This document shows, piece after piece, positions 37,670 through 47,532 of a DNA stretch of 64,000 nt. Origin of the DNA: Mucilaginibacter sp. (GTDB lineage Bacteria; Bacteroidota; Bacteroidia; Sphingobacteriales; Sphingobacteriaceae); contig JAQBNZ010000156.1 in the NCBI GenBank assembly GCA_028288285.1, positions 37,656 through 101,655 of the forward strand. The letters are read 5' to 3'. The position numbers and the translations under genes were made by a program. Each line of letters begins with the position of its first letter. Position 1 is the first letter of the stretch. Below the pieces are notes generated by a model. That model did not search any database. It was not told the DNA's origin and worked only from the letters and a program-made list of their open reading frames with translations.

Positions 37670-39154
37670 TTAATTAGGAGTAGCCAATTTGTTGTATAAA
37701 AGTTCATTGTTTGGTATAGGCCAAATGTACCTTGGATCAGAAGCAGGTATAGCAGGAGCCCCTCCCGCTTTTGCCGGGATAGTTAAACCTAAACGTACTA
37801 AATCGGTATTTTTAAAACCTTCGCCTAATAACTCAATGTTACGCTCTTGCCAAATAGCATCTACTAAGGCAGCACCGTTTGCAAAGCTTCCTGCAGTAAA
37901 TACAGTGCTTGCATCAGAACGGCCACGTATTGCATTTAGCAACGCTATAGCTTGCGCATCAACTCCGTTTACACGAGCCTTTGCCTCTGCCAGGTTCAAC
38001 AATACTTCGGCATACCGAATAACCGGTACCCAATCAGTATATGGAGATGGCTGTTGATATTTAGCTAAAAACATGAAACCTAACCGTGCGGCATTTGTGG
38101 ACGCTTGTATGAATGTACGCCTTTTATCTGTGGCTTTCCATTTAGCATCGGCTACTACACCAGATGGGTTCAAATAGTACTCTGCATTAAGTGCTGAACC
38201 ATTGTTGTAAAAATAAAACCCTAACTGGTTTTGTGTACCAGGTGTTTCAGTGGTTAAGAACGGCAATGAGAAAACCGACTCCGTTGTAGTATATGGCGCT
38301 TTAAAAACGTTTGTTACATCGGTTTGCAAAGCGTTATTAACACCACCTGCAGGGGCTGATCCGGCCGAAGCTGTAAATGTGGTGGCGCCCACAATTTTAT
38401 TGGCCTCGGTAATTACATTAGCATATTGTTGCATAGTTAAATACACCCTTGTTTTTAATGCAATGGCTGTATTACGATGAACACGTGTAGTATTTGTAGC
38501 AGCATCAGCATAAGTAAGCGGTAAACCTGCTTCTGCAGCATTCAAATCTTTTACAATTTGCGCATAAACTTCAGCTACTGTAGACCTTGCTAATTCATAG
38601 TTACCCGCTACCGAGTTACCTACTAAGCGTAAAGGAACGCCCGGTTTGCTGCCATTACCGTCATAGTAAGGGCGTGCGTACAATTGCAGCAGGTCATAAT
38701 AGCATAAAGCTCTTATAAATTTAGCTTCGGCAACGTAGTTGGCAGAAATAGCCGGTGTTATAACACTACTACTTTTTGCTAAACCATCAATCAATAAATT
38801 ACAGTTATTAATGGTAAAATAAGCCTGGTTCCAAAGGTTTTGCACTTCACTGGTAGTACTTGTTACACTCTGGTTCCAGGTAGACAAATTGGTTACACCA
38901 TTGTTAGTTAAGTTAAGCCAGTTATCAGCTTTAATTTCCTGGTAAACCTGGAATCTACCACCCATAAAAGACCCATCTCTAAGGTTTCTGTATAATCCCA
39001 TTACCTGGGCTTGTATACGGGCAGCGGTAGAAAACTGCAACAATTTATCATCATTGGTAACGGAAGTTTCCGAAACGGGGTATAATAAATTTTTCTGGCA
39101 AGAATAATTTAACATTACTCCCAAGCCCAATATCATTAAAAATTTCTTTTTCAT
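37670..39154 (-). CDS. susD: SusD/RagB-family outer-membrane lipoprotein
   Basis: A 494-aa surface glycan- or peptide-binding lipoprotein. The signal peptide ends in a lipobox with Cys at residue 19 (VMLNYSCQK). TPR-like helices follow, with ALCYYDLLQLYARPYY typical of SusD, then the RagB/SusD C-terminal domain with YAEVLLNLAEAKARV, RGRSDA and LWQERNIELLGEG-type ending (IWQERNIELLGEG), and the final IWPIPNNELLYN. SusD captures ligand and hands it to SusC. It is 19 bases downstream of susC and ends at a strong terminator. No glycoside hydrolase or peptidase gene accompanies the pair. Confidence 0.96.
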   Translation of the reverse strand: MKKKFLMILGLGVMLNYSCQKNLLYPVSETSVTNDDKLLQFSTAARIQAQVMGLYRNLRDGSFMGGRFQVYQEIKADNWLNLTNNGVTNLSTWNQSVTSTTSEVQNLWNQAYFTINNCNLLIDGLAKSSSVITPAISANYVAEAKFIRALCYYDLLQLYARPYYDGNGSKPGVPLRLVGNSVAGNYELARSTVAEVYAQIVKDLNAAEAGLPLTYADAATNTTRVHRNTAIALKTRVYLTMQQYANVITEANKIVGATTFTASAGSAPAGGVNNALQTDVTNVFKAPYTTTESVFSLPFLTTETPGTQNQLGFYFYNNGSALNAEYYLNPSGVVADAKWKATDKRRTFIQASTNAARLGFMFLAKYQQPSPYTDWVPVIRYAEVLLNLAEAKARVNGVDAQAIALLNAIRGRSDASTVFTAGSFANGAALVDAIWQERNIELLGEGFKNTDLVRLGLTIPAKAGGAPAIPASDPRYIWPIPNNELLYNKLATPN

Positions 39155-39173
39155 TTTATGTTAAAATTATTGA

Positions 39174-42100
39174 TTAAAACTTAACCGATAAACCTGCAGT
39201 AAGCGTTCTTTGGTTAGCTGCTGTATTACGGTCAATCCCCTGATTAGCATTTCCTGTACCGTTTGATGATACCTCCGGATCGGGACCTGGGTATTTTGTG
39301 AATAGTAATAAGTTATAACCGCTTACGTAAACACGCACATTACTAATACCTAATTTAGTTGAAAAGCTTTTGGGTATTGAATAGCCTATGTTTGCTGATT
39401 TAAGCTTGATAAAGTTTGAACTATAAACATGGATATCTAATGGCATAGTTGAACCGTTAGAGATGTTATCATTGTATTTAACCTGCGGTATGTTTGTAAT
39501 TTGTCCCGGAGCTGTCCACCTGTTTAATACATCGATACTGTTATTCCAGAAACGTTGGTCAAGCAAGCCTGATCCTGTTCCGTAATAAAGGTTACCACCA
39601 AATTGGTAAGTAAGCAAGAAGCTCAAATCAAAATTTTTGTAACGAAAAGTATTGCTCAAACCACCAAAACCTTTAGGCTGTGCTTGCTTGTAGTTAACCG
39701 CATCTACAGATTGAGATATAGCCGGTGCTACGCTGCCATCAGCATAGGTCCAGCGGTTTGCACCGTAAAAATCAAAATAAACATCACGGCCTTTGCCATC
39801 AACAAATATCCTACGGCCAGTAGCCGGGTCAACACCATGTGTACGAACAATGTACAAGTTAGATAATGGCTTACCAACTTCTGTAATGTTAGTAACTTCC
39901 AAACCTGAGGTAGAGCCAAGAAGCGTTGCGCTACCCGGTGCCAAAGCTGTTACTTTATTAGTATTAAAACTAATATTGAACGATGGCGACCATGTGAAAT
40001 CTTTAGTTCTTACAGCATCAGCATTAATGGTAACCTCTAAACCTTTGTTATACATTGAACCTATGTTCAAAAAAGGGTTTGTTGGTAAACCTGCTGATGG
40101 GGCCTGTGGTACGTTAAATACCATGCCTGTTATGTTATTTTTATAATAGGCGATCTCTGCAGTAATTCTATCATTAAATAAACCTAAATTAACACCAATA
40201 TCTGTTTTGTAACTGGTTTCCCATCCTAACAGATCATTTCCTGTTTGTGAAGGGGCTAAAGTTGGGTTGGTGTTGTAAACATTTGATGAGTAAAAGCTTG
40301 TTGAAGCAAAATCACCTAAACCGTTGTTACCCACTTTACCGTAGCTACCTCTCAGTTGGAAAGAACTAAAAATTTTATCTGCTTTGATAGCACTCCAGAA
40401 ACCTTCACGGGCTACATCCCATTTAACACCACCACCAGGGAAATATCCGGCCTTTTTATTTGGACCAAAAGCCGAATAATCGTCTCTGCGCATAGTAGCA
40501 TTAATAATATATTTATTATCAAAATTGTAAACTAAACGGCTAAAGAATGAAACAAGATAGTTTTCAGTTAACTGTAAACCAGCTGTAGCATTAGTTGTAA
40601 AACCTGCCTGTATAACATCAAATGCGGGATCAGACAATACTGTTCTGTTTAAACCAAACCCAACAGTAGTGTTCCGTACTTGTTCATTACCTAAAAGCAG
40701 GGTAAAGTTGTGCTTTGATGCAAAAGATTTATTAAACTCGGCTGTGTTTGTCCATGTGTAAGATTTAAACTTAGCATATGTAGATGTTGCACTACCTGTA
40801 GGGTTACCATTACCTTGTATAGAGCTATTAAATATCTCGTTATCAGAGAAAATATTATCAATACCGTAAACAGTTTTTAATGTTACCCATGATGCTGGTT
40901 TAACCTGAAAATATACGTTTGATGAAATGTGTTGTAACTCGTTGTTTGAACGGTTAAGATCAAGAATTGGCACAATATTGTTATATGAAATACCAACGTT
41001 ATTATTACCCTGTGATCCAATTGCGTTACCATTTAAGTTATAAGTGCCATCATTATTATAGGGCGAGATGTTTGGAGGCAATACCAATACAATACGGCCT
41101 AAACCTTCTACGCCATAAGCTGAACCGGATACTGAGCCTGTACTTGCAGATGCATAGTTTTGCTCGTTAGAGTAACTTATTTTACCACCTAATGTAACAT
41201 ACTTACCGGCTTTATGATCAACACTGGCTAAAATATTACGCCTGCCATACTCATTACCTTGCAAAATACCTTTTTGCTTGCTATAATTTGTTGATAAGTA
41301 ATAACTGGTGTAATCATTAGCACCGCTTACACTTACTGTATTGCTATTAGTTACACCTGTACGATAAACGTAATCGTTCCAGTTGGTATTGATTGGGTTG
41401 CCATTTGCATCATTAAACAAACCATAATATCTTGTTGGTATTGCAGGTGTACCTGTAGCTGCATTTGCAGGTATGGCCGGGCCTGTATTATATAAATTAG
41501 GTATTGCATTTCTTAGTGCTTCGTTTTTAATGTCGGTATATTGAAACGCATTCAAAACCTTAGGTAACCTGATAGCTTTTGATGAACCTATCCAGCTATC
41601 AAACGTAACAAGTGGTTTACCTTTTTTACCTTTTTTAGTGGTAACCAAAATTACACCGTTAGCACCGCGACTACCGTAAATAGCAGTTGCAGCAGCATCT
41701 TTTAAGATGTCAATACTTTCAATATCTTCAGAGTTGATGTTACCTAAAGCGTTACCTGTAGAGTTGGTTGCGCTTACATCACCTGTAATACTTACAATAC
41801 CATCTACCACAACTATAGGCTGAGAGGTTAAGTTAATTGAGTTTGTACCACGGATACGGAATACAGGCGGCGCATTCACCACACCACTTGGAATGGTTAC
41901 CTGCACACCTGCTGCACGGCCACCCAATGATTGTTGAAAGTTTTGAACAGGCTGTTCGCTTAATGCCCCCCCTTTGACTGTTGCTTGATTACCAACGTTA
42001 TCCCTTTTGGTTGTTGGTGTACCATAGCCTGTTACTACAACCTCGTTAAGGGCATTTGCCGAACCTTCAAGAGAGACATTTAGCGTTGAACCAGCTGGCG

Positions 42101-42350
42101 TTACGGTTCTTGAGGTAAAGCCAATAAAACTAAATACAAGTGCCGAACCTGTGGGCACTTTAATTGAGAAAGCCCCATCAGGGCCTGTTTGAGTACCTGT
42201 TCTGGTACCTTGAACTACTACCGAAACTCCGGGAAGCGTTTTTCCGTCATCCTTTCCGATAACTGTACCAGTTACTGTTCTGGTTTGTGCATAGGCATGG
42301 CTGCCTACTAACAACAAACCCAATAAAAAATTGAGTAATTTTTGTTTCAT
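39174..42350 (-). CDS. susC: SusC/RagA-family TonB-linked outer-membrane transporter
   Basis: A 1058-aa TonB-dependent transporter that imports an oligomer captured by SusD. After a signal peptide (to about residue 21, SHAYAQ) there is a carboxypeptidase-regulatory-like domain (TVTGTVIGKDDGKTLPGVSV), the TonB-box region ALNEVVVTGYGT, the plug domain with RIRGTNSI and the SusC signature YGSRGANGVILVTTKKGKKG, and the beta-barrel ending in a C-terminal Phe (TLTAGLSVKF). No STN domain is present, so regulation by an anti-sigma factor is unlikely, which agrees with the absence of an ECF sigma pair nearby. Substrate is not predictable. Confidence 0.97.
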   Translation of the reverse strand: MKQKLLNFLLGLLLVGSHAYAQTRTVTGTVIGKDDGKTLPGVSVVVQGTRTGTQTGPDGAFSIKVPTGSALVFSFIGFTSRTVTPAGSTLNVSLEGSANALNEVVVTGYGTPTTKRDNVGNQATVKGGALSEQPVQNFQQSLGGRAAGVQVTIPSGVVNAPPVFRIRGTNSINLTSQPIVVVDGIVSITGDVSATNSTGNALGNINSEDIESIDILKDAAATAIYGSRGANGVILVTTKKGKKGKPLVTFDSWIGSSKAIRLPKVLNAFQYTDIKNEALRNAIPNLYNTGPAIPANAATGTPAIPTRYYGLFNDANGNPINTNWNDYVYRTGVTNSNTVSVSGANDYTSYYLSTNYSKQKGILQGNEYGRRNILASVDHKAGKYVTLGGKISYSNEQNYASASTGSVSGSAYGVEGLGRIVLVLPPNISPYNNDGTYNLNGNAIGSQGNNNVGISYNNIVPILDLNRSNNELQHISSNVYFQVKPASWVTLKTVYGIDNIFSDNEIFNSSIQGNGNPTGSATSTYAKFKSYTWTNTAEFNKSFASKHNFTLLLGNEQVRNTTVGFGLNRTVLSDPAFDVIQAGFTTNATAGLQLTENYLVSFFSRLVYNFDNKYIINATMRRDDYSAFGPNKKAGYFPGGGVKWDVAREGFWSAIKADKIFSSFQLRGSYGKVGNNGLGDFASTSFYSSNVYNTNPTLAPSQTGNDLLGWETSYKTDIGVNLGLFNDRITAEIAYYKNNITGMVFNVPQAPSAGLPTNPFLNIGSMYNKGLEVTINADAVRTKDFTWSPSFNISFNTNKVTALAPGSATLLGSTSGLEVTNITEVGKPLSNLYIVRTHGVDPATGRRIFVDGKGRDVYFDFYGANRWTYADGSVAPAISQSVDAVNYKQAQPKGFGGLSNTFRYKNFDLSFLLTYQFGGNLYYGTGSGLLDQRFWNNSIDVLNRWTAPGQITNIPQVKYNDNISNGSTMPLDIHVYSSNFIKLKSANIGYSIPKSFSTKLGISNVRVYVSGYNLLLFTKYPGPDPEVSSNGTGNANQGIDRNTAANQRTLTAGLSVKF

Positions 42351-42836
42351 TCGTTAAAAGTTAAAGTTAATTGGTTCAAATTATAACAATATTATCATAT
42401 TGCAAGAAATATTGTTAAAAAATCGCCAAACAATAACAAATATTGAATTAAAATGAGAAAAATATTATTAATTATTAAAAAATGAGTGATAAATTAATAT
42501 AATACAGACGAAAAAAAGGTTTTAGTTTATAAATTCAACATATTTTAACGGTAAATTTATTATAACCATCAATTAAACGAACAATTTTATAATAAAAGCT
42601 ATTATTATATTATAAATAATGAAATTATGGAAATAATTAGCAGGTATAAAAAAGCGTCGTCCGTACCGTCACTATCAACAATAATCTTAGCCCGTATTAT
42701 TACTCCCTTGTATAATCTAACCAGATATATTTGAGTATTATTGATTTAGACAAGCCATAAACAGATCAATTTATATCTGCTTCTGTATTGTTTACATTAA
42801 GGTTAAGCAATACATTTATCGCTTAAAATTATTCTT
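42351..42836. other. Divergent regulatory region between susC and GNAT gene
   Basis: No gene is seen in this 486-base gap. It contains a 9-bp inverted repeat upstream of susC (AACAATATT at 42385-42393 and AATATTGTT at 42408-42416) that could be an operator. Towards the GNAT gene a TTG (42788-42790), 20-base spacer and TACATTTA (42811-42818) resemble a Bacteroidota promoter with one mismatch in the -7 element. Confidence 0.4.
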
Positions 42837-43286
42837 ATGGAATTCACACTTCAGATTAAACCCTTTGATGAGCTTACAGTAACAGAACTGTACAGTATTT
42901 TACGACTACGAAGTGAGGTGTTTGTTGTAGAGCAAAATTGCGTTTACCAGGATATTGATAACAAAGACCTAAAATGCTATCACCTGATGCTATTTAAAGA
43001 AAATGAACTTGCGGCCTATGCACGATTAGTACCGCCTGGATTATCCTTTAATGAAATGTCTATTGGCCGCGTGGTATCAAACCCAAAGTACCGACGAACA
43101 GGTGCAGGCCGCATATTGATGAACCTGGCTATTGAAAAATGCCAGCAAGTATTTGGCGAAGGTGCTATTAAAATAGGCGCGCAAGCTTACCTTTTAAACT
43201 TTTACTCTTCGTTAGGCTTTGAAGCCATTAGCGAGCCTTATGATGAAGACGGGATACCGCATATAGAGATGATCAAGAAACTATAA
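42837..43286 (+). CDS. GNAT family N-acetyltransferase (ElaA-like)
   Basis: A 149-aa single-domain GNAT enzyme with the ElaA pattern: YSILRLRSEVFVVEQNCVYQ, DIDNKDLKCYHLMLF, the beta-strand GRVVSNPKYRRTGAGRILM with the acetyl-CoA pyrophosphate-binding R-x2-G-x-G/A motif (RRTGAG), and AYLLNFYSSLGFEAISEPYDEDGIPH. It transfers an acetyl group from acetyl-CoA to an unknown amine. The gene is alone on the plus strand, with the susC gene divergent upstream. The conserved ElaA family has no confirmed substrate. Confidence 0.93.
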   Translation: MEFTLQIKPFDELTVTELYSILRLRSEVFVVEQNCVYQDIDNKDLKCYHLMLFKENELAAYARLVPPGLSFNEMSIGRVVSNPKYRRTGAGRILMNLAIEKCQQVFGEGAIKIGAQAYLLNFYSSLGFEAISEPYDEDGIPHIEMIKKL

Positions 43287-43310
43287 AGGTTATACCTTTA
43301 ATAACAAGTA

Positions 43311-43451
43311 TTAATATTTACTTACAGTTTCAACTTTGGCTTTAGCACCGGCAGGAGCCGCGTGAGATTTTTGGTCGCATTTTCCTAACAGTACATAAAT
43401 AACAATAAATATTATTATAGTAGAGAAGCAACCGCCGCCTAATTTCTTCAA
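43311..43451 (-). CDS. Possible 46-aa single-pass membrane peptide
   Basis: Too short for standard gene calls. A minus-strand frame from a TTG at 43451 codes for 46 aa: a short basic start (KKLGGGC), one hydrophobic helix (FSTIIIFIVIYVLLGKC) and a hydrophilic Ala/Lys tail. A stop lies just upstream in frame, so TTG (or ATA) would have to be the start. The helix and the GGGCFS beginning look like small membrane proteins of Sphingobacteriaceae. It is divergent from the response regulator start at 43474, 22 bases away, which leaves little room for both promoters. Function unknown. Confidence 0.4.
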   Translation of the reverse strand: MKKLGGGCFSTIIIFIVIYVLLGKCDQKSHAAPAGAKAKVETVSKY

Positions 43452-43473
43452 TTTTATCTGCTAACTTTAAAGC

Positions 43474-44151
43474 GTGAAGATACTTATTGTAGAAGATGAA
43501 CCCGGTTTAAGGGAAAGCATAGAAGCTTATTTTAATGAAGGGGATAGCGTATGCGAAATCGCCCATGACTTTACTTCAGCTTTAGCAAAGGTTAGCGTTT
43601 ATCGGTATGATTGCATTATACTTGATCTTACGCTGCCACAAGGCAACGGGCTTGATATTATAAGGCATTTGAAAGCAAATCAATACAATGATGGGGTGCT
43701 GATAATATCCGCTAAGAATTCATTAGATGACCGGCTTACAGGTCTTGACCTTGGTGCCGATGATTATCTTACCAAACCCTTCCATCTTTCGGAATTAAAA
43801 TCGCGCGTTACTGCAATTGTTAGGCGCAGATCTTTTAACGGAAATAATACTCTCCTATTTAATGAAATAAATATAGACCTGGATGCCAAAACGGTTACTA
43901 TAAATAAACAATTCGTTAAATTTACTCGTAAGGAATATTCGCTGCTCCTTTATTTTATTGCCAATAAGGGCAAAGTTGTATCAAAAAGTGCAATAGCTGA
44001 ACATTTATGGGGAGATAGCATAGACATTGCAGACAACTTCGATTTCATTTATTCGCATATTAAAAATATTCGCAAAAAGCTGGTTGAAGCTGGTTGTAAC
44101 GATTATATACAGGCTGCCTACGGAATGGGATATAAGTTTACCGAGACATGA
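43474..44151 (+). CDS. OmpR/PhoB-type response regulator
   Basis: A 225-aa DNA-binding response regulator. The receiver (residues 1-118) has the acidic pair E7-D8, phosphoacceptor D51 in IILDLTLP, and K101 in YLTKPF. The winged-helix effector follows from about 128, with FTRKEYSLLLYFIANKGKVV and the recognition helix region DFIYSHIKNIRKKL. The start is GTG: no ATG is available that keeps the first strand KILIVEDE. It overlaps the histidine kinase by four bases (ATGA), so the two are translationally coupled. The signal and targets are unknown. Confidence 0.95.
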   Translation: MKILIVEDEPGLRESIEAYFNEGDSVCEIAHDFTSALAKVSVYRYDCIILDLTLPQGNGLDIIRHLKANQYNDGVLIISAKNSLDDRLTGLDLGADDYLTKPFHLSELKSRVTAIVRRRSFNGNNTLLFNEINIDLDAKTVTINKQFVKFTRKEYSLLLYFIANKGKVVSKSAIAEHLWGDSIDIADNFDFIYSHIKNIRKKLVEAGCNDYIQAAYGMGYKFTET

Positions 44152-45398
44152 AGCTGCTTAACAAATATCACCGCATTAATATAGCTGTAACCGTAATTAT
44201 TATGCTAATTACGGGCATCATTTATTATTATACCATCAGCCGTATCTTAACCAGCCAAATTGATAAAGACCTGATTCTGGAAGAAAATGAGGTTATTAAT
44301 TATGTAGACCTTAATCATCGCCTGCCCGAAGTTTATGAATCAAACCACCAGCAAATAATTTTTGCGCCATTTGGCAATAAAAAAATAGAGCGCAGGTTTT
44401 TAGACACCGTTTACCGCGAAATAAAAGCCAATGAACTTGAACCGGGTAGGGCGCTAATCAGCTCTGTAAAAGTATCTGGACAAAATTACAGAATATTGGT
44501 TATCCAGTCAAAAGTACAAACCGAGTACCTGATACAAATTATCTTCCTGATAACCATATGCGTAATTGTTATACTACTGGTTGTGTTAATGATTTTTAAC
44601 AGAGTTATATTAAAGAGTATCTGGCAGCCATTTTACAAGTTACTTTTCCAGTTGAAAGAATTTAGCCTGGCTAACCATACAAATATTGAAAGTATCCCAT
44701 CTAAAATTGATGAATTTATAGAATTAGATAATGCCATGCTCACCATGGCTTATAGGGTAAAAAATGATTACGAAAACTTAAAAGCCTTCACAGAAAATGC
44801 CTCACATGAATTAATGACGCCTATTTCTGTTATCAATTCAAAGCTGGATACCTTAGTACAAACAGATGAGTTTACCGATAAACAAAGCAAGTTGTTGAAT
44901 GATTTATACGGTACAGTAGCGAGGTTAACCCGGCTTAATAAATCTATGTTGCTCCTTGCCAAGATAGAAAATGGTTTGATAATGGATAATCAGGAGGTTG
45001 ATATTAAGGAGATCATAGAGGAATGTTTGTACCAGCACGAAGAGATGATCCATCAGCTGAATATAAACTTACAAACAGATTTTCAGGATAAGCGGGTTAA
45101 GGCAAGTAAATTACTTATGGAGGTATTGCTCAATAACTTAATAAGTAATGCTATCAGGCATAATTATTCAAATGGGGAGATAAAAATTATATTAGATACC
45201 AAACAACTTACCATAAGTAATACCGGAAACGGCACCTTTAATTTTGATCAGGTATTAAAAAGATTTCATAAATCAGATGGGTCTGAAGGCATTGGTTTGG
45301 GCCTAACCTTATGTAAGCAAATATGTGATAATTACGGCTTAAACCTAAGTTATTCGCAAAATAATAACACACACACTTTTAACGTAATATTTTGGTAA
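44148..45398 (+). CDS. Sensor histidine kinase
   Basis: A 416-aa membrane sensor kinase paired with the response regulator upstream. Two transmembrane segments (about residues 11-29 and 128-152) enclose a roughly 100-residue periplasmic sensor region of no recognised family. The HisKA dimerisation helix carries the phosphoacceptor H220 in ENASHELMTPISVINSKL. The ATPase domain follows with N-box LLNNLISNAIRHNYSNG, and the G boxes are partly degenerate: the LTISNTGNGTF segment and EGIGLGLTLCKQICDNYG remain. Autophosphorylation and transfer to D51 of the partner are inferred. Confidence 0.94.
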   Translation: MKLLNKYHRINIAVTVIIMLITGIIYYYTISRILTSQIDKDLILEENEVINYVDLNHRLPEVYESNHQQIIFAPFGNKKIERRFLDTVYREIKANELEPGRALISSVKVSGQNYRILVIQSKVQTEYLIQIIFLITICVIVILLVVLMIFNRVILKSIWQPFYKLLFQLKEFSLANHTNIESIPSKIDEFIELDNAMLTMAYRVKNDYENLKAFTENASHELMTPISVINSKLDTLVQTDEFTDKQSKLLNDLYGTVARLTRLNKSMLLLAKIENGLIMDNQEVDIKEIIEECLYQHEEMIHQLNINLQTDFQDKRVKASKLLMEVLLNNLISNAIRHNYSNGEIKIILDTKQLTISNTGNGTFNFDQVLKRFHKSDGSEGIGLGLTLCKQICDNYGLNLSYSQNNNTHTFNVIFW

Positions 45399-45494
45399 AC
45401 ACAAGCATTATAAGCTACCCTTGCTACTTAATTATGTTACCCAGGTATGATGCGGGTGTTTTATCGCAATTATAAATTCCAGTAAGGCATAATA

Positions 45495-46343
45495 TTAAAG
45501 TTGCATGGCAAACTGCAACCCTAAAGCCCCATTTTGATAAGTAGGCAACAGAATTGAACTGTGGTTCTGTTGCTTTTTTAACTCCTGAGGCATATCCCTA
45601 TTGTTCTCCTTGTCTCGGCCTGCTTTAAAAAGCCTGTTGCGAATAAAGGGATAAAGCAAATAAGCCGCCTTGGTAGATAATATACCTAAACCCGCACCGG
45701 CTATAACATCGCTAAACCAATGGTCGCGGTTATAAATACGTAAAATACCGGTAGCTGTAGCAAAACCGTAACCGATCGCACTGTAGCCGATAGATTTATC
45801 ACCTAACTCTTGTGACATAAACTCTGCGCCAACAAAAGCATTACCGGTATGTCCGGATGGGAAGGAATAATAATCTGAGCGATCAGGGCGCAGCCTGTGT
45901 GTTGCTTTTTTTACCGCAAGTGTAGTTACACCCATCATACCCTCAGCCATCGCAAAAATTATAGTACGGTCAATAAAGGTATTTTTTCCGTGAATACCCA
46001 CTAAATTTAGTCCGTATACTAATGCTACAGGTGTATATTGGAAATAATTCTCAGGGTGATGTCTGAAATTAGGATGATCTTGATTTATATCATTGTTTAT
46101 GCTAACATCAAGATTTCTTACCGGATGGAAAAAAAAGTTACTTGAGCCATAAGCGATAAGCACAGCAGGCGGAACTAATGCCCAGGCTTTGCTATGTAAA
46201 TGTTTAACAGTGTCCGGAGCTGTTAAAAGATCTTTTTTTAACGTATCGGCAATGTTTACCTTTTTCGCTGTATCTGCAGGTGATTTTTGCGCATTAGCCT
46301 CAAAGCCAATAAAACACAGAATTATGTAAAGTATTTTTTTCAA
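45495..46343 (-). CDS. PAP2 superfamily phosphatase, exported
   Basis: A 282-aa membrane-associated acid phosphatase. The N-terminus is a signal peptide (KKILYIILCFIGFEANAQ). The three PAP2 motifs are present: KKATHRLRP (C1), SFPSGHTGNAF (C2) and RIYNRDHWFSDVIAGAG (C3), with the catalytic His residues in SGH and RDHWFSD. Homologues dephosphorylate lipid pyrophosphates such as undecaprenyl pyrophosphate or phosphatidate. Nothing in the gene order fixes the substrate. It is read in the same direction as the YncE-like gene 24 bases upstream, so the two may be co-transcribed. Confidence 0.92.
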   Translation of the reverse strand: MKKILYIILCFIGFEANAQKSPADTAKKVNIADTLKKDLLTAPDTVKHLHSKAWALVPPAVLIAYGSSNFFFHPVRNLDVSINNDINQDHPNFRHHPENYFQYTPVALVYGLNLVGIHGKNTFIDRTIIFAMAEGMMGVTTLAVKKATHRLRPDRSDYYSFPSGHTGNAFVGAEFMSQELGDKSIGYSAIGYGFATATGILRIYNRDHWFSDVIAGAGLGILSTKAAYLLYPFIRNRLFKAGRDKENNRDMPQELKKQQNHSSILLPTYQNGALGLQFAMQL

Positions 46344-46367
46344 AAGAACGATATTAACTTATTTGAA

Positions 46368-47399
46368 CTATTTTCCTAACTCAATTACATGAAAAGTACC
46401 CGCCACAACTTTTGGCCGTGGATGTGCGTTTTCAGCCGTAGGTGCAACAGGTTCAGTTTGTGCGGTTGGTAAAAACAAGTGGTGGGTAAGCTCATCAATA
46501 CCAATAGTTCGCGCGCCTTTTTCTGTAATTATATTTTCTACAAACTCAAATTTATTAGCCGTTAACTCCTTAACTACTGATACTGTACCTTCACCGTTTG
46601 ATGAGTAGGCCATTTTCAGGGCCGGGTCAAATACAACTCCATCACAATCGCCAATTTTAAATTTAGCCAGGTTTTCACCATTTGTTGCATCCATTACAAC
46701 CATGGTTTGGTTTCCGCCGCAGCCTATAAATAAACGGCCGGTAATCCTGTCAATTGCTAAACCAGATGGTTCATCGCCATTGTTGATTTTATAACGGTTC
46801 TCTACCTTATATGTTTTGGCATTAATAACAACAACCTCATTAGTGGTTTCTGAATTTACAAATATTTTGCCTTTCCCGTCAGAAACACCAGTCTCGGGTT
46901 TGCCGCCAATAGGAATGGTTGCAACAACCTTATCTGTAGCGGGGTCAATTACTGAGGCATTGTTACTGCGCCCGTTAAACACATATACCTTCTTGGAAAA
47001 CTCATCATAAAATATGGCATCAGGGTTAGTTCCTACGATTATTTTGCCAAGTTCCACGTTTGTTTTCAGGTCGAAAACTGTGCAATTGTTATCCCTGCCA
47101 TTACTGGTATACCCTTTGCCGAGTGGCTTAACCAGTGCAATACCATGTACACCATTAGTGTTAGGAATAACACCTATAGAATCGCCGGTAACAGTACTTA
47201 ATATATTTACCTGTGAGCCATGTGATACATATATTTTTTTACCAGCAGCATCAACGGTCACATAATCCCAACCGCCATTACTTTTTATAGCGTATTTTTT
47301 TACTGTGTGTAAACCCGATTTGTTTTGAGAAAAAGCATTTAGAGAAGAAAATGCAATTATCAGAAACATTAATGCCTTTAATTTTGGAGCGTGTTTCAT
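46368..47399 (-). CDS. YncE-like exported beta-propeller protein
   Basis: A 343-aa secreted protein of the YncE/YVTN-repeat family. A signal peptide (LKALMFLIIAFSSLNAFSQ) precedes seven repeats of about 40 residues with the recurrent pattern VYVxxGxxxxVxVIDxxTxxVVxTIPVG, seen here as KKIYVSHGSQVNILS, KVYVFNGRSNNASVIDPAT and RLFIGCGGNQTMVVMD. These propellers sit in the periplasm and are used for binding or scaffolding rather than catalysis. It is probably co-transcribed with the PAP2 gene downstream. Ligand unknown. Confidence 0.9.
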   Translation of the reverse strand: MKHAPKLKALMFLIIAFSSLNAFSQNKSGLHTVKKYAIKSNGGWDYVTVDAAGKKIYVSHGSQVNILSTVTGDSIGVIPNTNGVHGIALVKPLGKGYTSNGRDNNCTVFDLKTNVELGKIIVGTNPDAIFYDEFSKKVYVFNGRSNNASVIDPATDKVVATIPIGGKPETGVSDGKGKIFVNSETTNEVVVINAKTYKVENRYKINNGDEPSGLAIDRITGRLFIGCGGNQTMVVMDATNGENLAKFKIGDCDGVVFDPALKMAYSSNGEGTVSVVKELTANKFEFVENIITEKGARTIGIDELTHHLFLPTAQTEPVAPTAENAHPRPKVVAGTFHVIELGK

Positions 47400-47532
47400 A
47401 TAGTTTATGGAATTTGATGCTATATAGCTTTACATTCTGTAGAAATATTGGAGAAGTAATATAAAGCCTTAAGATACTAATAAAAGGCCAGCGGTACTAT
47501 TAGTAATTAATTGATACCATTACAGGAAAATT

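Noticed and set aside
46368..47399. YncE-like protein as part of the oxygen regulon
   Set aside because: No ATGAY-N4-RTCAT box was found upstream, and it appears to be in an operon with the PAP2 gene instead.
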